Shown here piece after piece: positions 1-11,265 of a DNA stretch of 64,000 nucleotides. Location of the stretch: positions 1,302,001 to 1,366,000 of the forward strand of contig JAECYW010000018.1 of NCBI GenBank assembly GCA_023014335.1, written 5' to 3'. How positions within the stretch are numbered: the stretch's first letter is position 1; each line of letters begins with the position of its first letter. The notes under the pieces were generated by a model. That model was not told the DNA's origin, did no database searches, and saw nothing but the letters and a program-made list of their open reading frames with translations. The stretch is from Galerina marginata. Its lineage: Eukaryota > Basidiomycota > Agaricomycetes > Agaricales > Galerinaceae. Both the position numbers and the translations under genes were made by a program.

Positions 1-3000
1 CGAGGCGATTCTTTTCTCATAGTCGTTGACTTCCTCTTCGTCCTCGCGAATGACGGATCTGGCCATGGCTGCCAGCGTGTTGACTCGCTGGATGAAATAG
101 TCCATAATATCCTCCCGTTGGGCATCCAGGCTTCGATGTTTCCCGATAAGCTCATCTGCGAAAGCTTCTGCAAGATGAGCATTCCATGCTGATCGGGGGA
201 TGTCCCAGTACGGTCGCAATGGCTCCAAGCGTGGTGGGTCTCTCTTCCCGTCCTCCACGTCTGCTGCTTCCTCTGGGTTGGCCATGAGCCCTCGGTCCAA
301 GCTATCCAAAATATCAGAGTCTTTCTCTATGCCAAGCCGACCGTTCATGTCTTGACGAGTTATTTTCTGTCACAGCGTTTAGTCTTCAATGACGTATGAA
401 ATACATGAGCATGCATACCATCATTTCGGTGCGAGCGGCTGGTCGAACGCGGCGTTTTGATTTTTTCGTAAACGGCTCATACGTAGTTTTTTTCCTCTGT
501 GGTGTTACAGGAGGAGTTCTATTTTGAATGAGTGCGCTAGTAAGTGCTGCTAAAATGCTTTGAACGTCTTCATTCCCCAGACTGAGGCTGCTGACGTTAG
601 GAACGCTGGGCGCCACGTTTTGATTTAAATTGTTACGAGCGTTCTGATTTGAGAATTCAGGTGTTGGATGCTGTTCTCGGGGACGGGGCTCGGGGCTAGG
701 CTCCCTAGAGCTCGAATAGCCAGGCGTTGAATGCCGATTGCCGCTGTTACGGCCCAGGTGGCGAGAGCTTGAGTTTGAAGGCCCAGGCGTCGGGTCCCGC
801 TCTCGGCGACGAGGACTTGGGCTAGGGCCCCCAATGCTCAGGCGCCTGCGATACTGTCCAGGGGCGTTGATGGGCGACACGCTTCTCGAGAGAGGTCTAG
901 GTGGAATGCCACGGCTAAAATGTGTTGGGGTCGGTAATTCTCTTGGAGGAGTCCGTGTGCGTGGAGGCGGAGAAAGCGACTGCTGATTGGCGGGAGGCAT
1001 TGGCGTACGGCCCCTCACTTGCTGCATCTAGTGAACCATGTCATGGACCTGGTCTTAGATTTAATTAAATCAACCTACCGAGCCAAGTCGTTGCCTTTGA
1101 GGCCTCTTTCTCATCATTGCCTTGTGAATGGACGTGAGCGATGGGCTGCTACTGGACCTCAAGTATAGGTTATACCTTCAATTCCGACATTTTGCCAAAC
1201 GCACGGTCGGTAGTCCCGCTGTCCACCTCCATTGCCTCATCGTTAGGACGCAAGCGCTCTAGCTCCTCTTCCAATTGCTTTAGGTAGTCATATATAAGAG
1301 GCGAATAAACATCAAGCAAGGAGCCAGTAACTCACTTTAACCTTTTCGACCTCTTCTTTAAGACGTCGTCTACCTTCAGCCTCGGATGCCTCACATCCTT
1401 GCTTCCACTCGTCCTAAAGGTACCAATTCAACCCTTCCGCATGATCAAACATATTACGATGCACTTACCAATAACTTTTGAGAAGCCGTATTCGAAGCCG
1501 CAACGTGCTTAGCAGACAGAGCCTCCATTTCTGCCCGATGCTGGTGGGTCAAGCGCGTTTCATTTTGCTGCGCTTCTTGCTTGAGCTCCTCGATGTTGTG
1601 AGCGTGGCGCTGTTCCAGTTGTGTGATAGCAGATGTGTGCTGCCCACGCTGCTCCTCCACCACCTTGCGAAGGTCGGCCAACCGAGCCTCTACGTTGCGT
1701 TTCTCTTCCTCGAAGCCTCGAACGACTAGCCCGTGTTCCTTGCTCAAGGACTGAAGAGCTTCCGCGTATTTCTTGTCGGCCTGTTCGCTTGCCTGCTGGA
1801 GGCTGCTGTCGAGTCGAGCCTTCCACCTGTCCGCCTCCTCCTTCCGCGCCCTTTCCTGCTCATGTTCGATAACTGTTCGGACCCGGATTGCCACGGCACG
1901 GTCGAGCTCTGCCATCACCTTTGCCATAGCCGCTGTTTCCTTTTTATCCGCTACAGCCCGTTCATCCTCGCGTGCTCGGGCGACAGCGACCTCCTGCATT
2001 CTTTTCGTCTCCTCAACGAGGGCGAGGGCTTGTACCTTCTCCGCCCTCTCAGCCTCCACAGCACTGCGCTCCTCCTCTCGCACTCGGGCGATAGACGCTT
2101 CGTGCATTCTTTTCGCCTCCTCAACGAGGGCGAGGGCTTGTACCTTCTCCGCCCTCTCAGCCTCCACAGCACTGCGCTCCTCCTCTCGCACTCGGGCGAT
2201 AGACGCTTCGTGCATTCTTTTCGCCTCCTCAACGAGGGCGAGGGCTTGTACCTTCTCCGCCCTCTCAGCCTCCACAGCACGGCGCTCCTCCTCTCGCACT
2301 CGGGCGATAGACGTTTTGTGCATTCTTTTCGCCTCCTCAACGAGGGCGAGGGCCTGTTCCTCCGCCGCTCTTTCAATCTCCTCTCTCGCTTGGGCGACAG
2401 CCATTTCCTGAATTCTTTCCGTCTTCTTCACGAGGGCTTGCTCTGCTTCCTTTATCTCAACTGCCACCGCACTACGCTCCTCTTCTCGCGCTCGGGTGAC
2501 GGCTGACTCTTGTGTTTTCTGCATCTCCTCAACGAGAGCAATGTTGCGCTCCTTCTCTTTACTCTCCCTCTCTGCAATGGAAGATACGCTGTCCAGCTGC
2601 TGCCGTAATTGGGCCACGGTCTCTCTTTCAAGAGTTATGCCGGAGCCGTCTGCTGCCGATACTTGGGCTTGTATTGCCTGCGTTCCGTCGTTATTACAGG
2701 CATCAAGGATATAGGGTATGAACGAACCGCTTCTACCTGGCTGGAAAGTGCTTCGATTGTTTGTCGTAGTGCTGCTTCGTTGATGGAGTGGTTCTGGATT
2801 GCCTGCAAAGGAAGTAAATGATCAGTAGAGTGCATCTGGTGCGAATAAGAGACCTTTACCTGGCTGAGCTGCTCTGCTTTATTTGCCAATTTTTCTCGAA
2901 GGGATAAGTTCTCCTGCAATGCCATTTTAAGCTCTGAAGATTTTGCTGCGTTCTGCGTGGATGTTCAAAATACTTTACAGATTCTGAGTAGCTTGAACAT

Positions 3001-3620
3001 TTACCTCCGTTTGCAGGTCCTTGATGCCGACAGGCTCCCGAAGTCTGATCTTGGTCTTGGCCCTGTACGTCTAAAAAAATCATTCAGCAAATCACAAAGA
3101 CCTTCACAACGTCGCCTTACCCCGTTATCTTCATACTCTGAAAGCTCGTCTTCGGCGACGTCTTCAACCTCGCCTCTTATACGCTTACGAGTTGATTCCT
3201 GAAAGAACACGTCAGTGCTTCCTCAAAAGTACAGAAAGGAGAACTCACGGTATGGTTGCTGGATGATCCGATATATGGTTGAAGGTTGTTTGAAGTTGCA
3301 GGCGGAGGACGTTGAGCAGAAGGAATGGCCCTAGGGGGCGCGTTGCCAGTCACAAAAGATGGAAGACCCAATTGCAAACGTCCCCATTTTTCAGGCTTCT
3401 TGCCCTCACGCACTGATCGGGGCAGCGACTTGATTGGTAGATTGTGAAGGGGGAGGGTTGGAGTAGGATCTTCTGGAAGGCTCCCGGGCACTGTGGCAGT
3501 CGACGGGTTTTCTATCATAGCGATGACAGCGGCTTCTTCAACCTGTTGAAGTGCACGGTCGTCATCGATGATCGGGTTGCGGGATAAACCAGAGAAAATA
3601 TCTCCTATCCTCGGGAGCAT
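1..3620 (-). CDS. Coiled-coil protein, multi-exon, C-terminus beyond window
   Basis: Function not recognised. The start is the ATG at 3618-3620. Exons I can support by phase-0 GT-AG junctions are 3249-3620, 3121-3198, 3005-3070, 2860-2952, 2728-2802, 1469-2677, 1336-1413 and 1176-1277. Further Ser/Pro/Arg-rich sequence follows (386-1027), and a last exon stays open to base 1. The N-terminal 120 residues are disordered and Pro-rich. The middle (about 400 residues) is almost pure Glu/Ala/Arg/Lys heptads, a long coiled coil containing a 36-residue repeat in near-identical copies. The segment encoded by 386-1027 is rich in SP and RP dipeptides and looks disordered. The final segment is globular-looking and acidic (Trp-Asn, Leu-Ala-Glu-Ala-Phe-Ala-Asp). 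It lies 240 bp from a divergent small gene at 3861. The exons between 1027 and 1176 are less certain. It could be a cytoskeletal or scaffold-like protein, but that is inference only. Confidence 0.7.
1997..2320 (-). repeat. 108-bp in-frame tandem repeat (3 units)
   Basis: Three consecutive units begin at about 1997, 2105 and 2213, with partial diverged units on either side. The landmark CATTCTTTT recurs at exactly 108-bp spacing. The units are nearly identical at the DNA level and encode a 36-residue Glu/Ala/Arg-rich coiled-coil repeat inside the left-edge gene. An exact multiple of three keeps the frame open, so copy-number change would alter coiled-coil length without breaking the gene. Confidence 0.85.
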
Positions 3621-3860
3621 AGCTGCACAGAGACGTAGTCTCCTAAGGGCAAAAGGAAGAAAATTGGCGGCGAAGCCAGCAATATATAGCGCAATGCATG
3701 ATGGACGCGGCTTTGTTACGCTGGGTGATGATTCAGCGAGTGGCCAGCGCTTCTCTCCTTTGTTAAAGTGAACAAACGACCTAGGCGAGTTAAAAGTACG
3801 CACATAAAATATCCTGGCTTCGCGCGATTCATCGCTTTTCCTCAGTTCTACGTCTAAACC

Positions 3861-4436
3861 ATGGGCACTGCTCTACCCCCCTTCCAGGCAACCACCCAGG
3901 TGATTCCTGTCTGGTGTAATGGTTAGATTGACTCAGCTAACAAGGATTTAGGATCTTACCATTAGGCTCTACGCTCGAACATACGAAGCCACTGGTGGTC
4001 GTCCCGTCACGAAGAAGATTTTTACTCAAGCCAACGAGTTCGGGCGGTCACCACGTCTTGACCTCGTGATGGCGGAAAATCGACTCCAGCCCAGGATACA
4101 TGACGGCGTCGTCACAGTTTCCCACAGAGGGAAATTCACCCGCTTTCATGTTTTTGTAAAGAATCACCGTCGGCTGAAGAAAAACAGCAGCATCAGACGC
4201 TGGAAGAACGTCTCCTGGAAGGGTGATATAGTTGCTATGAAGAAGGGAACCTCGCAAGAGCTTGTCAATCTGCAGAGCAAGGACGCACATTTAGCTGACT
4301 TTGCTGTCAAAAAGTGAGTACTATTGGCTACTAAATACAGCACCAGTATTCACCTCAGATCTCTAGATTCATTGAAACTATCAGGCGTAAACGACAATTT
4401 TCCATTCCAGAAAATCTCATATTTACTAAGGCATGA
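3861..4436 (+). CDS. Hypothetical protein, 156 aa, three exons
   Basis: Family not recognised. Exons 3861-3899, 3952-4313 and 4367-4436 join with canonical GT-AG introns of 52 and 53 nt and keep one frame to a TGA at 4434-4436. The protein begins Met-Gly-Thr-Ala-Leu and is strongly basic, with Lys/Arg-rich patches (KNHRRLKKN, IRRKRQ). There is no signal peptide or membrane segment. The long second exon carries most of the sequence and looks like a compact beta-rich domain (alternating hydrophobics such as FTRFHVFV). It is divergent from the coiled-coil gene at 3620, with about 240 bp of shared upstream DNA. The third exon is supported only by frame continuity; without it the protein would stop three bases after the second exon. 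Confidence 0.55.
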
Positions 4437-4913
4437 AGACGGGCGACAAGATTGAGGATTCGTTCTCGTGGTACATTTTTGGTTCTTGACCGTTGCTCTT
4501 TGGTTCTATTTCCCTTTAAATATTGTACATTCAGTAATTAATCAAATGACTACTAATATCTGGCATAAGACGCGATTGAACGAGAGAACTAGAGCCCTAG
4601 TCACCGCTACAACGGAAGCATCAAAATACATTCTACACTTGAAGGAGAATGTTTACCATCATCAGAATCTCAAAAGAGCCACCTCATCCTCCTCTTCGTC
4701 CCTTTAGTATTCCTCTCCTCCTCATCGTCCACAACCTCCTCAGCGTCAAGAGCGAAGCCGTCCACATTAAGGCGCATTCTGCCAACGTACATTCGGCGGC
4801 CTGTACAGGTTTTTCTTGCTTGGATTGGTGGTCCGCTCGTCTTCGCACTTCTCCTCACTCAGTTTGCTGGTTGTCCAATACTTGATGCAAGCCTGTAGCA
4901 CGAAAGTCAGAGG
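4437..4913. other. Intergenic, no gene seen
   Basis: AT-rich 3' flank of the preceding gene, then a CT-rich stretch (about 4680-4740) consistent with a fungal promoter pyrimidine tract upstream of the gene starting at 4914. A 62-codon minus-strand frame (4670-4858) with basic C-terminus was seen, but it has no convincing neighbours to splice to. Confidence 0.4.
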
Positions 4914-5462
4914 ATGAGCAGGTAAGTCTTGGGCTTCTCAACGAACCGGCAGTACTCCTAGCCCTAGTTTCATTAATCCTAACGATAGCGCGAAATGGTA
5001 TTACGCCGGCGCTCTGAGCTCTGTGGTAAGCCGTCCTCGACAACCTCTTGCTGATGTCACATAGAGCGAGTCGCTCCTCGTAGCTGAAAGAAGGGTTGAA
5101 GTGAGTACACTTTTTAGATTAGACAAACGGCCATGAAGTGAAGCCTACCAACATCTCCGCGGCTTCTGACATCTTTCTCCTTTCTTTAGGCCAGCTCGGA
5201 TTGCGGCGGAATGACTTCGAGCTACGAAAAAGGCTACATCGTGGCAGAGAGGGCGGCTAGGTTTTTTTTTTGTCAATCCTTGCCCAGTGACGCTGACAGC
5301 GCTGACACCCTTTTATCCATAGGGTTAGGGTTAGCTCAGCTCCAGCTTGAATTCCAGCGGTTCCGAATCGACGAGCTTCTGGCTCGCAAGTGGGTAAGGG
5401 GTTGGAGGCATGCTCTGGTCGAGGCTGATGCTAAGGCTTGGCTTGCTGCGGACGAGTTGTGA
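4914..5462 (+). CDS. Small hypothetical helical protein, about 126 aa, four exons
   Basis: Family not recognised. Exons 4914-4921, 4962-5025, 5065-5100 and 5190-5462 join through introns of 40, 39 and 89 nt with conserved phase, starting at ATG 4914 (Met-Ser-Ser-Pro). The product is mainly helical, with heptad-like stretches (LGLAQLQLEF, RIDELLARK) and a Trp/Ala-rich C-terminus. A T10 tract at 5261-5270 and a telomere-like GGGTTAGGGTTAG at 5322-5334 lie inside the last exon. Either the exon reads straight through, which stays in frame, or a further intron exists there, which would change the frame, so this part is less certain. Very short introns make the model tentative. Confidence 0.4.
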
Positions 5463-6782
5463 AGACGCTAGAAGGATGAGAGGTAAGTGTGTGATTAAGA
5501 TTGATAAAGGCCCTTACCTGTGTCGTTTTGAAAGGTTTTTTCAAACATTGGAGGGGATGTTGAAAGCGGTAATGCTCTAGGGCAAAGCGTCAAACTTTTT
5601 AAGGCAATGTATCGATCCGCAAGCTGTGAAGGGGCGGGAGTAAGTCAATACGTGTTCAAACATGATCTACGCGAAATAGCACCCACCTAAGACGACTTCA
5701 GCACCACCTCCTCTTTCTACCCACGGCTTCTTCTACAAGGCTGCCGCATTTGGATCACCTATGGGTCGACAAATGTGACGCGGATGATGGCTAGTCTGAA
5801 GGTGTGCGTGCATCGGATGGCCGGGGGAAAGCGCACGGCGTGGTGTCTGCGTCAACTGTCGAGATGGTTTTATTTCGGGCGTTGAGCTGAGGCTACGTAG
5901 GCGACGGCGGTAGTACCTGATCGGTGGTAGTGCCTGACAGGCCCTAGGTATATCTCTGAGCTCCTACCACCTTGCGAGGTTGTCTGACGCTTTCTAGCAG
6001 GGGGCTGTTCTCAAAAAACGTAGAGTCTAAAGAAAGAATAAGCAAGGGGTTAGGACTATAGGAAGTAACGAAAACCATACCTTGCTATAGCTATAGAACC
6101 AGCGTTGAGATAACAGCAACGCCGTCCTTGGACCATGTATAGGCATCGCGCCTTCCATCAGTGCCAAGATCAAAGTTCGAGACAGGACAGAGGCGGTTGG
6201 CCGAGCACATCGCTGTGTGGGTAAGTCGGGGAGTGCTACATCAACCACTGAAGTCAATAAAACGCTACGAAGAGAAAGGACAAATAAAACGGCCTACATG
6301 ACAGCCATGTCGAGTCACAGGAACCAAGCACCAAGCGGGTACGTGCAGTGTGCGGTGCGGAGCAGGAGGCGAGGATGACGACAACAAGAGAGAAGGGCGA
6401 ATACAGCGTCGTCACAGCGTAATCGACGAACGTTGTGCGTAGTGAGCAAGCAAGCTTTCTGTGACTATGGCGGAATGGTAGTCTCGGAGTCCCGGACGGA
6501 AAGGTTAGAATTTAGAATTTAGAAATCAGGTCGACGTTATTTGCACCTGTTACCCTTCGGTGTCTAAGTCGGACGGCACGAAAGCAGTGCTCGCGCTTTG
6601 AGCCAGTAGACTTAAGGTAGGCTACAAACGACTCCTTCCTTTAGTGTATGTTTTGAACACAGTTCGTAAAATTCAGTTCGCCACTGGTAGTTGTCTAAAT
6701 TGTTTAAATATATATATACATTTAGCCTAAGATCTTGCAAGCTCGAAAACGTAGTCCCCCGACGATATAGCGCTGCAGCTCT
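5463..6782. other. Intergenic, no gene seen
   Basis: About 1.3 kb with no frame that could be joined into a convincing gene on either strand. A TA dinucleotide run occurs near 6708-6719. Otherwise the sequence shows no repeat or RNA-gene signature by eye. Confidence 0.4.
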
Positions 6783-7315
6783 CTAAAAAGAAGGGCCCTC
6801 GTTCCTCGCTACACCAGACGGAGGCTTTGACCATCTTATCGCCAACACCCCTTGCCGGAGCCCCGCACGGGCTGGGCCGATCTACAGCAGAAAGTAGGTC
6901 AGACGCCTACAGATTCACAGAAGGAGGGAAGGGTCGAAGACGTACGCAGGTTTCGTTTGGGACAGGGAGAACGCGGCGGAATCGGCCATACTCCATCTCG
7001 CTGCCGACAAGCTGGCCTTGAGCAGCACTATGCATAGGCCTTCTATTGCCCGAGATAACGAGCTGTTCATCGCGATATCGTATGGAAATATCAGGCAGAG
7101 CAATCCCGGGCAGCTCCAGGAATGCTGTAACTTCCAATGGCCCGTCGTAGAGCTCCAATCTAAGCGGTGAAATAGCGGAGTGAGCCTCTGAGCCTAAGGC
7201 CCAGAAATGCAGCATACCGTGGCGTAGTTGTCTTGTAGGCATCAATTTCCCACTCTTCGTCATCTATGGGACGAAAGCTCCCAGAGAGGAGCTGTCTTCC
7301 AGGGTTTTCTGTCAT
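6783..7315 (-). CDS. Small heat-shock protein (Hsp20/alpha-crystallin domain)
   Basis: An ATP-independent chaperone that holds unfolding proteins in the cytosol; the family forms large oligomers. Exons 7218-7315, 6946-7159 and 6783-6881 (introns 58 and 64 nt) give 136 aa from the ATG at 7313-7315. The alpha-crystallin domain starts at about residue 34. It shows the usual strand pattern: VTAFLELPGI, then ISIRYRDEQLVISGNRR, then the EMEYGRFRRVLPVP block. The third exon supplies the expected GVLAIRW strand, which replaces the canonical G-x-L-x-V signature. The N-terminal arm is short and acidic and the C-terminal tail short. The I-x-I/V oligomerisation motif is not obvious. I chose the later acceptor of two because only it restores the family's C-terminal strand. 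An unusually small and divergent family member. Confidence 0.75.
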
Positions 7316-7429
7316 AAAACTTTGCTAGCGTTAGAAGTAACTCCAATACAAATGGATGAATAAACCGTACGTTATGGGCCCACGTATGTAGGCCTCCCTC
7401 TCATGGCTGCTGGCTGGCTCTGGACACTC

Positions 7430-9071
7430 CTAGATTTTGTTAGGCTCGCTGCTGAAGGGGTTTAGTTGATCTAGGCGACGTACTGGGCAAAAGTTCCTGA
7501 GGCACTCTTCCATATTACCGCAGAACATAGAGTGGCGATGATAGTACGGATCATCCTCAGGGCGGTCGCAATTGGCCGTGTAATCCAGGCGACGGTTCTA
7601 CAAACAAGTTAGCCAAGATTCCAAAGCAACATTTCCGACACTGACAGCGTTTTCAACCAGAAGTCTTATCCGCTGGGGAGTCCAGCCTTCGGCATAAGGT
7701 ATGTGGATATGGTCGGACGCGTATGAGCTGACCTCAAGGGCCTCTTGAGAAGCGATGTCGCTGTGGTGGAAAGAGGTAGCGAGGTTTCGTTCCCCTGGCT
7801 CTTTAAGCGAGGAGTAGCGAACAAAGCCCACGACCATAGCCTCAAGAACAAGGAGGCGCGCCAGTCCTCGCGGGAAAAATCGCAGCAACGGGCTATATAA
7901 CTATCGACGAGCGGCGGTAAGTACAGTTGCTTGTGGTGCTGTTAAAGGTGCTCACTTCAGGCCGAATTTCCTGACGCTCAAGCGTGGGGATGTGCACCTC
8001 GAAGCCTCGCCTCGCGTATTTGGCGAGTCGGACTTCGTAAGACGGGGACCTCCTTGAGAGGTCGATGGTGTTGGCCTGTCGCATGAGTGCAACTATGGCG
8101 CGGGGGGTTGCAAAGACGCTAGTTCCTAGGATCAGCCAGTCTGTTAATGGGCTTCGAAAAAAATAAGGAGGAGTAACTTACCATTATATCCAACAGTGGC
8201 ACAGTCAACGTCGAAACCGGTTAGGATCTCCGCCGGGGATTGGTACAACCTCAAAATAATCTGCACAGGGCGGAACGGGTACCCAGCTAGGGAAGGGTTA
8301 GGGGCTGAAGAAAGAAGCTGAGGGGTAAAGACTAACAATAAATTGTAACGACATGCTTCTTTCGGATACAGACCGTGATGAACTGAACGGCATCAGTGAC
8401 TGCTTTGTAGATCTCAAGCATCTTCATCGAAGCCTTCAAAGCGTCAGTAGGGGTAGGATGCACGATAGGGGCAGCGTCCATACCTGTTCGGGAGTCAGGC
8501 CGTATAAAAATAAGTCAACGTCCGAAGACGGGTACTCCGTTTGGTGGAAGAAGGTTCCAAGCGGTATCTGCGTCTGCACGCGACGCTGACGCTGTGTTTC
8601 AGCGGCGAGACAGGCCAAGACGGAGCCGCCAGCGGCAATGACGTTGTCCCAGTTGATGAGACGCAGAGCGCCTGAGGTGAAGACGTCGAACCGAGCTTTG
8701 AAGTCTTCTAATGTAGGAACTGTGGTGGGCTCGCCTACTGCCCGACGCTGGGCATGGGAGAGGGGAAAGACGTATTGAGAAGCAAGCTCCTCTGGAGTTC
8801 CTGCGGTGTCCCTGGGCCGACAGAGCCTAAGTGCTGTTGGGCTGGCGAACACATCAAGCAGCCCGATGAAAGGATCGTCTAAACGGGAGTCACGCGACTG
8901 CATGGCAAACGCCCTCCGGAGGTTAGTTTCCCTTTCCAGAGATGGCCCCAAAGCGGCATCGAGGCCGTCGAAGCCGGGAGGAAGGGAGAGGACTCGGTCG
9001 ATGAAGGCTGGAATGTCCGAAATAGCGGCTGAAGCTTCGGTCGAAATGTCAGTCTGAGAGACGGCTTGCAT
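7430..9071 (-). CDS. Nucleotidyltransferase-fold-like fungal protein, 460 aa
   Basis: Six exons (8484-9071, 8337-8433, 8182-8286, 7956-8125, 7646-7900, 7430-7597) with introns of 48-56 nt give one uninterrupted frame. I recognise a widespread fungal family of unknown function. Seen in the sequence: a Gly-Gly-Ser loop at residues 148-150 after a hydrophobic strand, then Ser-Asp-Val-Asp-Leu-Phe-Leu at 183-189, then a second Asp-x-Asp at 254-256 (GFDVD). That order (GG/GS, DxD, later acidic strand) resembles the catalytic core of polymerase-beta-like nucleotidyltransferases, although the spacing between GGS and DxD is longer than usual. The link to that fold is inference. The C-terminal exon contains several Cys and His residues. 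No signal peptide or membrane segment. The upstream in-frame TTG was rejected in favour of the ATG at 9069-9071. Confidence 0.75.
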
Positions 9072-9597
9072 TCTGGAGAACTTGAAGCGTTGGAGTGGCA
9101 AAGAACAGGTGTGGGTTGGTAAAGGAGTTGATCGTCCATCTTCAAGTGTTGACGGCTCTTAAGTATTATCGCAACACAAAGACTAGGTGCGCAAAGGAAG
9201 ATGCAAAGGAAAATGCAAAGGAAAACGTGGAGATGACAAGGTACGACACAATCAGGTTTGTTTGGCGCCATCTTGGTTGACCAAACAGTCGCTGATTATG
9301 TTTTTTTTGCACGAGGTCCCGCAAAGACGCTTGAGCGTGTACACGCTGGTGGCTAGGCCAGGCTTCATCAGGGCCCCGATTATTTTGGTTTTGTAGCGCG
9401 TGTCACCATCACAACAGTCTGCCAACCTCAACACTTTCCTCACCGCCAATTCGACCTCCTGGTGTAGTAAATTTGAACTAAAAAAATTGTATGTGTGATA
9501 GAAGAACTCTTAAAATACACGGGCGTAGTCAGAGTGGGCAAAAAAAAGGGCAGTATAGACTATGTACAAAAAAGTGAAAAATATAAGAAACAATCAA
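9072..9597. other. Intergenic spacer
   Basis: Upstream region of the nucleotidyltransferase-like gene and 3' flank of the TET/JBP gene. AT-rich near 9470-9600 (a polyadenylation-type context). A small imperfect repeat of the type AAGGAAAATGC occurs near 9196-9226. No gene seen. Confidence 0.4.
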
Positions 9598-11265
9598 CTA
9601 TGCCTTTTTCGCCCTCGCAACTTTAGAGAACATGGATAGGCCATAAGCCCACCGAGCCTCATTCCTTGCTGTAGCCCTAGCCCTCTCCTCCTCTGAAAGT
9701 GAGGCATGGTAGTCGGCCTGCAGCTGAAACTCGTTCTCGACCCACCTAAAGATGCCGCCGGCAGTATACTGAGCGAATGAATACCTCGTTTCGCTCTTTG
9801 ACACCGGAACGTTCGAATGCGCTATCACAGCCGAGGGTAGGAGGATGGTAGAGCCGGGAGGGAACTCGATGACAAGACCGAGGTCCCAGAGAACCAAATG
9901 GCCGCCTTTGGTGGGGTCGAAGTCTCCAAACGCGGTGACGGCACACCAACCAAAGGGCAGGTTTAAAAAGTCGGTGTGCTTGAAGCACGCTGTGCGAGGC
10001 CCAAAGTTATAAGAAGCGGCGGCGAAGACGCTGGATGGGAATATGCGCTTGAGGCCGGGGTGGTTAGAGTACAGTGCACTAAGGCACTTGGTGTAATAAT
10101 CGTAGAGAGCAGGGGCCCACGACGCCATAACAGCTGGGGAGTTTTGTTAGCGTCGCGTCAGAGGGAGCAAGAGCACACTGACAGGAAGCAAACCCAGAGA
10201 GTCGCCTGAAAGGCTCCATGTTGTTGAGCTCATCGACGACTTCTGCATTCTTGTCAGGGTTTCCCAGGTTGTGGGGGCAGGTCGGACCCTGCCCATGAGA
10301 AACGCCGCATCGAACTGCGGGAAAGGCTCCGCGGCGGTGAGTGCGATCGTTCTTGTGAATGGAAAGGCGAATTCGTCTGCTCTCAATCGCCTCCCGCCCC
10401 ATTAGCTCCATCCTGTCCCAATCATCGTCCTCGGGTCGGCCAGCCAGGACTGAGATGACGCGATCGGCTTCGTCAACGACTGGGGTGGGCGTGCTGAGGG
10501 TAAAGGGAGGACGTTAGGGCGGCGCTCTTAAAGAAGCACTTCAAACACGCACATACCGTCCCATGGAACGTACTTGAAGCGAAGCTTTGAACCACTACCG
10601 CAGAGCTCATGCAGCGTGTACGTTCTCTTGCGGCCGCTGCGATTGTTGGCCCCAACGAAGGCAGCTGCGGCTACACTGGCGCTCTCGAGCTTGAAGGCGG
10701 ATGGGATTGGCTTTGCTGTCTCCAAGTACTTCTTTTTGACGCTTTCTCGAAGCTTAAAGGGGGCAGCGGCTCCTTCTCGTACCTGCCGACGCTTCTCCTT
10801 GCGAAGGAAACGGCTATTTTTCTGCTGCTTCTCCTTGTGGCGGGACTTTTTTTTCAACGCGGGCATGGGGTTTGGATCCCTGCTACTGTGGAGCGTAGTC
10901 CGTGGAGGAGAGCGCTCGCCAGTAGGCGCAGGGGATGTTACGAGCTGAGGCGGGAGGAAGACTGGGCGAACGATCGGCGTGGAGGGAGGGCTTGGAGTGG
11001 GAGAAGGGAGGGGCGAAAGGCTGAAGAGGTCGTCAAAGTCCGGCAACGATAGATCCCCAGCGGGGTCACCCAGTTCATCGCGACGGACGCCCTCTTGGAG
11101 GAGGTCTTCAAAGCTAAAATTTGGGTTGGCGGGCTCTACAGGCGAAGCAACACACTCGCGTACTGGAGCCTGTTGAGCCCGAAGTGGACGGTGATCAGCG
11201 CTGTAGTCGGCACCTGTCTGGGAATAAACTTGCCTCGTTTGGCGATAGCGAGCGTGCAGAGGTCT
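9598..11265 (-). CDS. TET/JBP-type 2-oxoglutarate/Fe(II) DNA oxygenase, first exon unresolved
   Basis: Members of this family oxidise 5-methylcytosine or thymine in DNA; in mushrooms they are expanded and often linked to transposons. Exons 10553-11265, 10183-10493 and 9598-10133 (introns 59 and 49 nt) encode 519 aa. The N-terminal part is Ser/Pro-rich, then Lys/Arg-rich (possible nuclear targeting), followed by the WDG block and a VLAGRP motif typical of basidiomycete members. The oxygenase core is in the last exon: KHTDF supplies the His-x-Asp iron ligands, AHSN the distal His, and ETRYSF the Arg that would hold 2-oxoglutarate. FPPGSTILLPSA and AGGIFRW are also intact, so the enzyme looks competent. 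The exon begins after an acceptor at 11266-11267 with no in-frame ATG, so a short upstream exon must exist; I could not place it. Confidence 0.88.

Noticed and set aside
1997..2411. Regular repeats considered as a CRISPR-like array
   Set aside because: The repeats are contiguous, in frame and without spacers; they are coding coiled-coil units in a eukaryotic gene.
3905..3935. TGGTGTAATGGTTAGA, similar to a tRNA D-arm
   Set aside because: No matching anticodon arm, T-arm or acceptor stem follows; it lies in an intron.
5322..5334. GGGTTAGGGTTAG telomere-like repeat
   Set aside because: Only about two units and inside a probable exon; too short to indicate a telomere or a fusion point.
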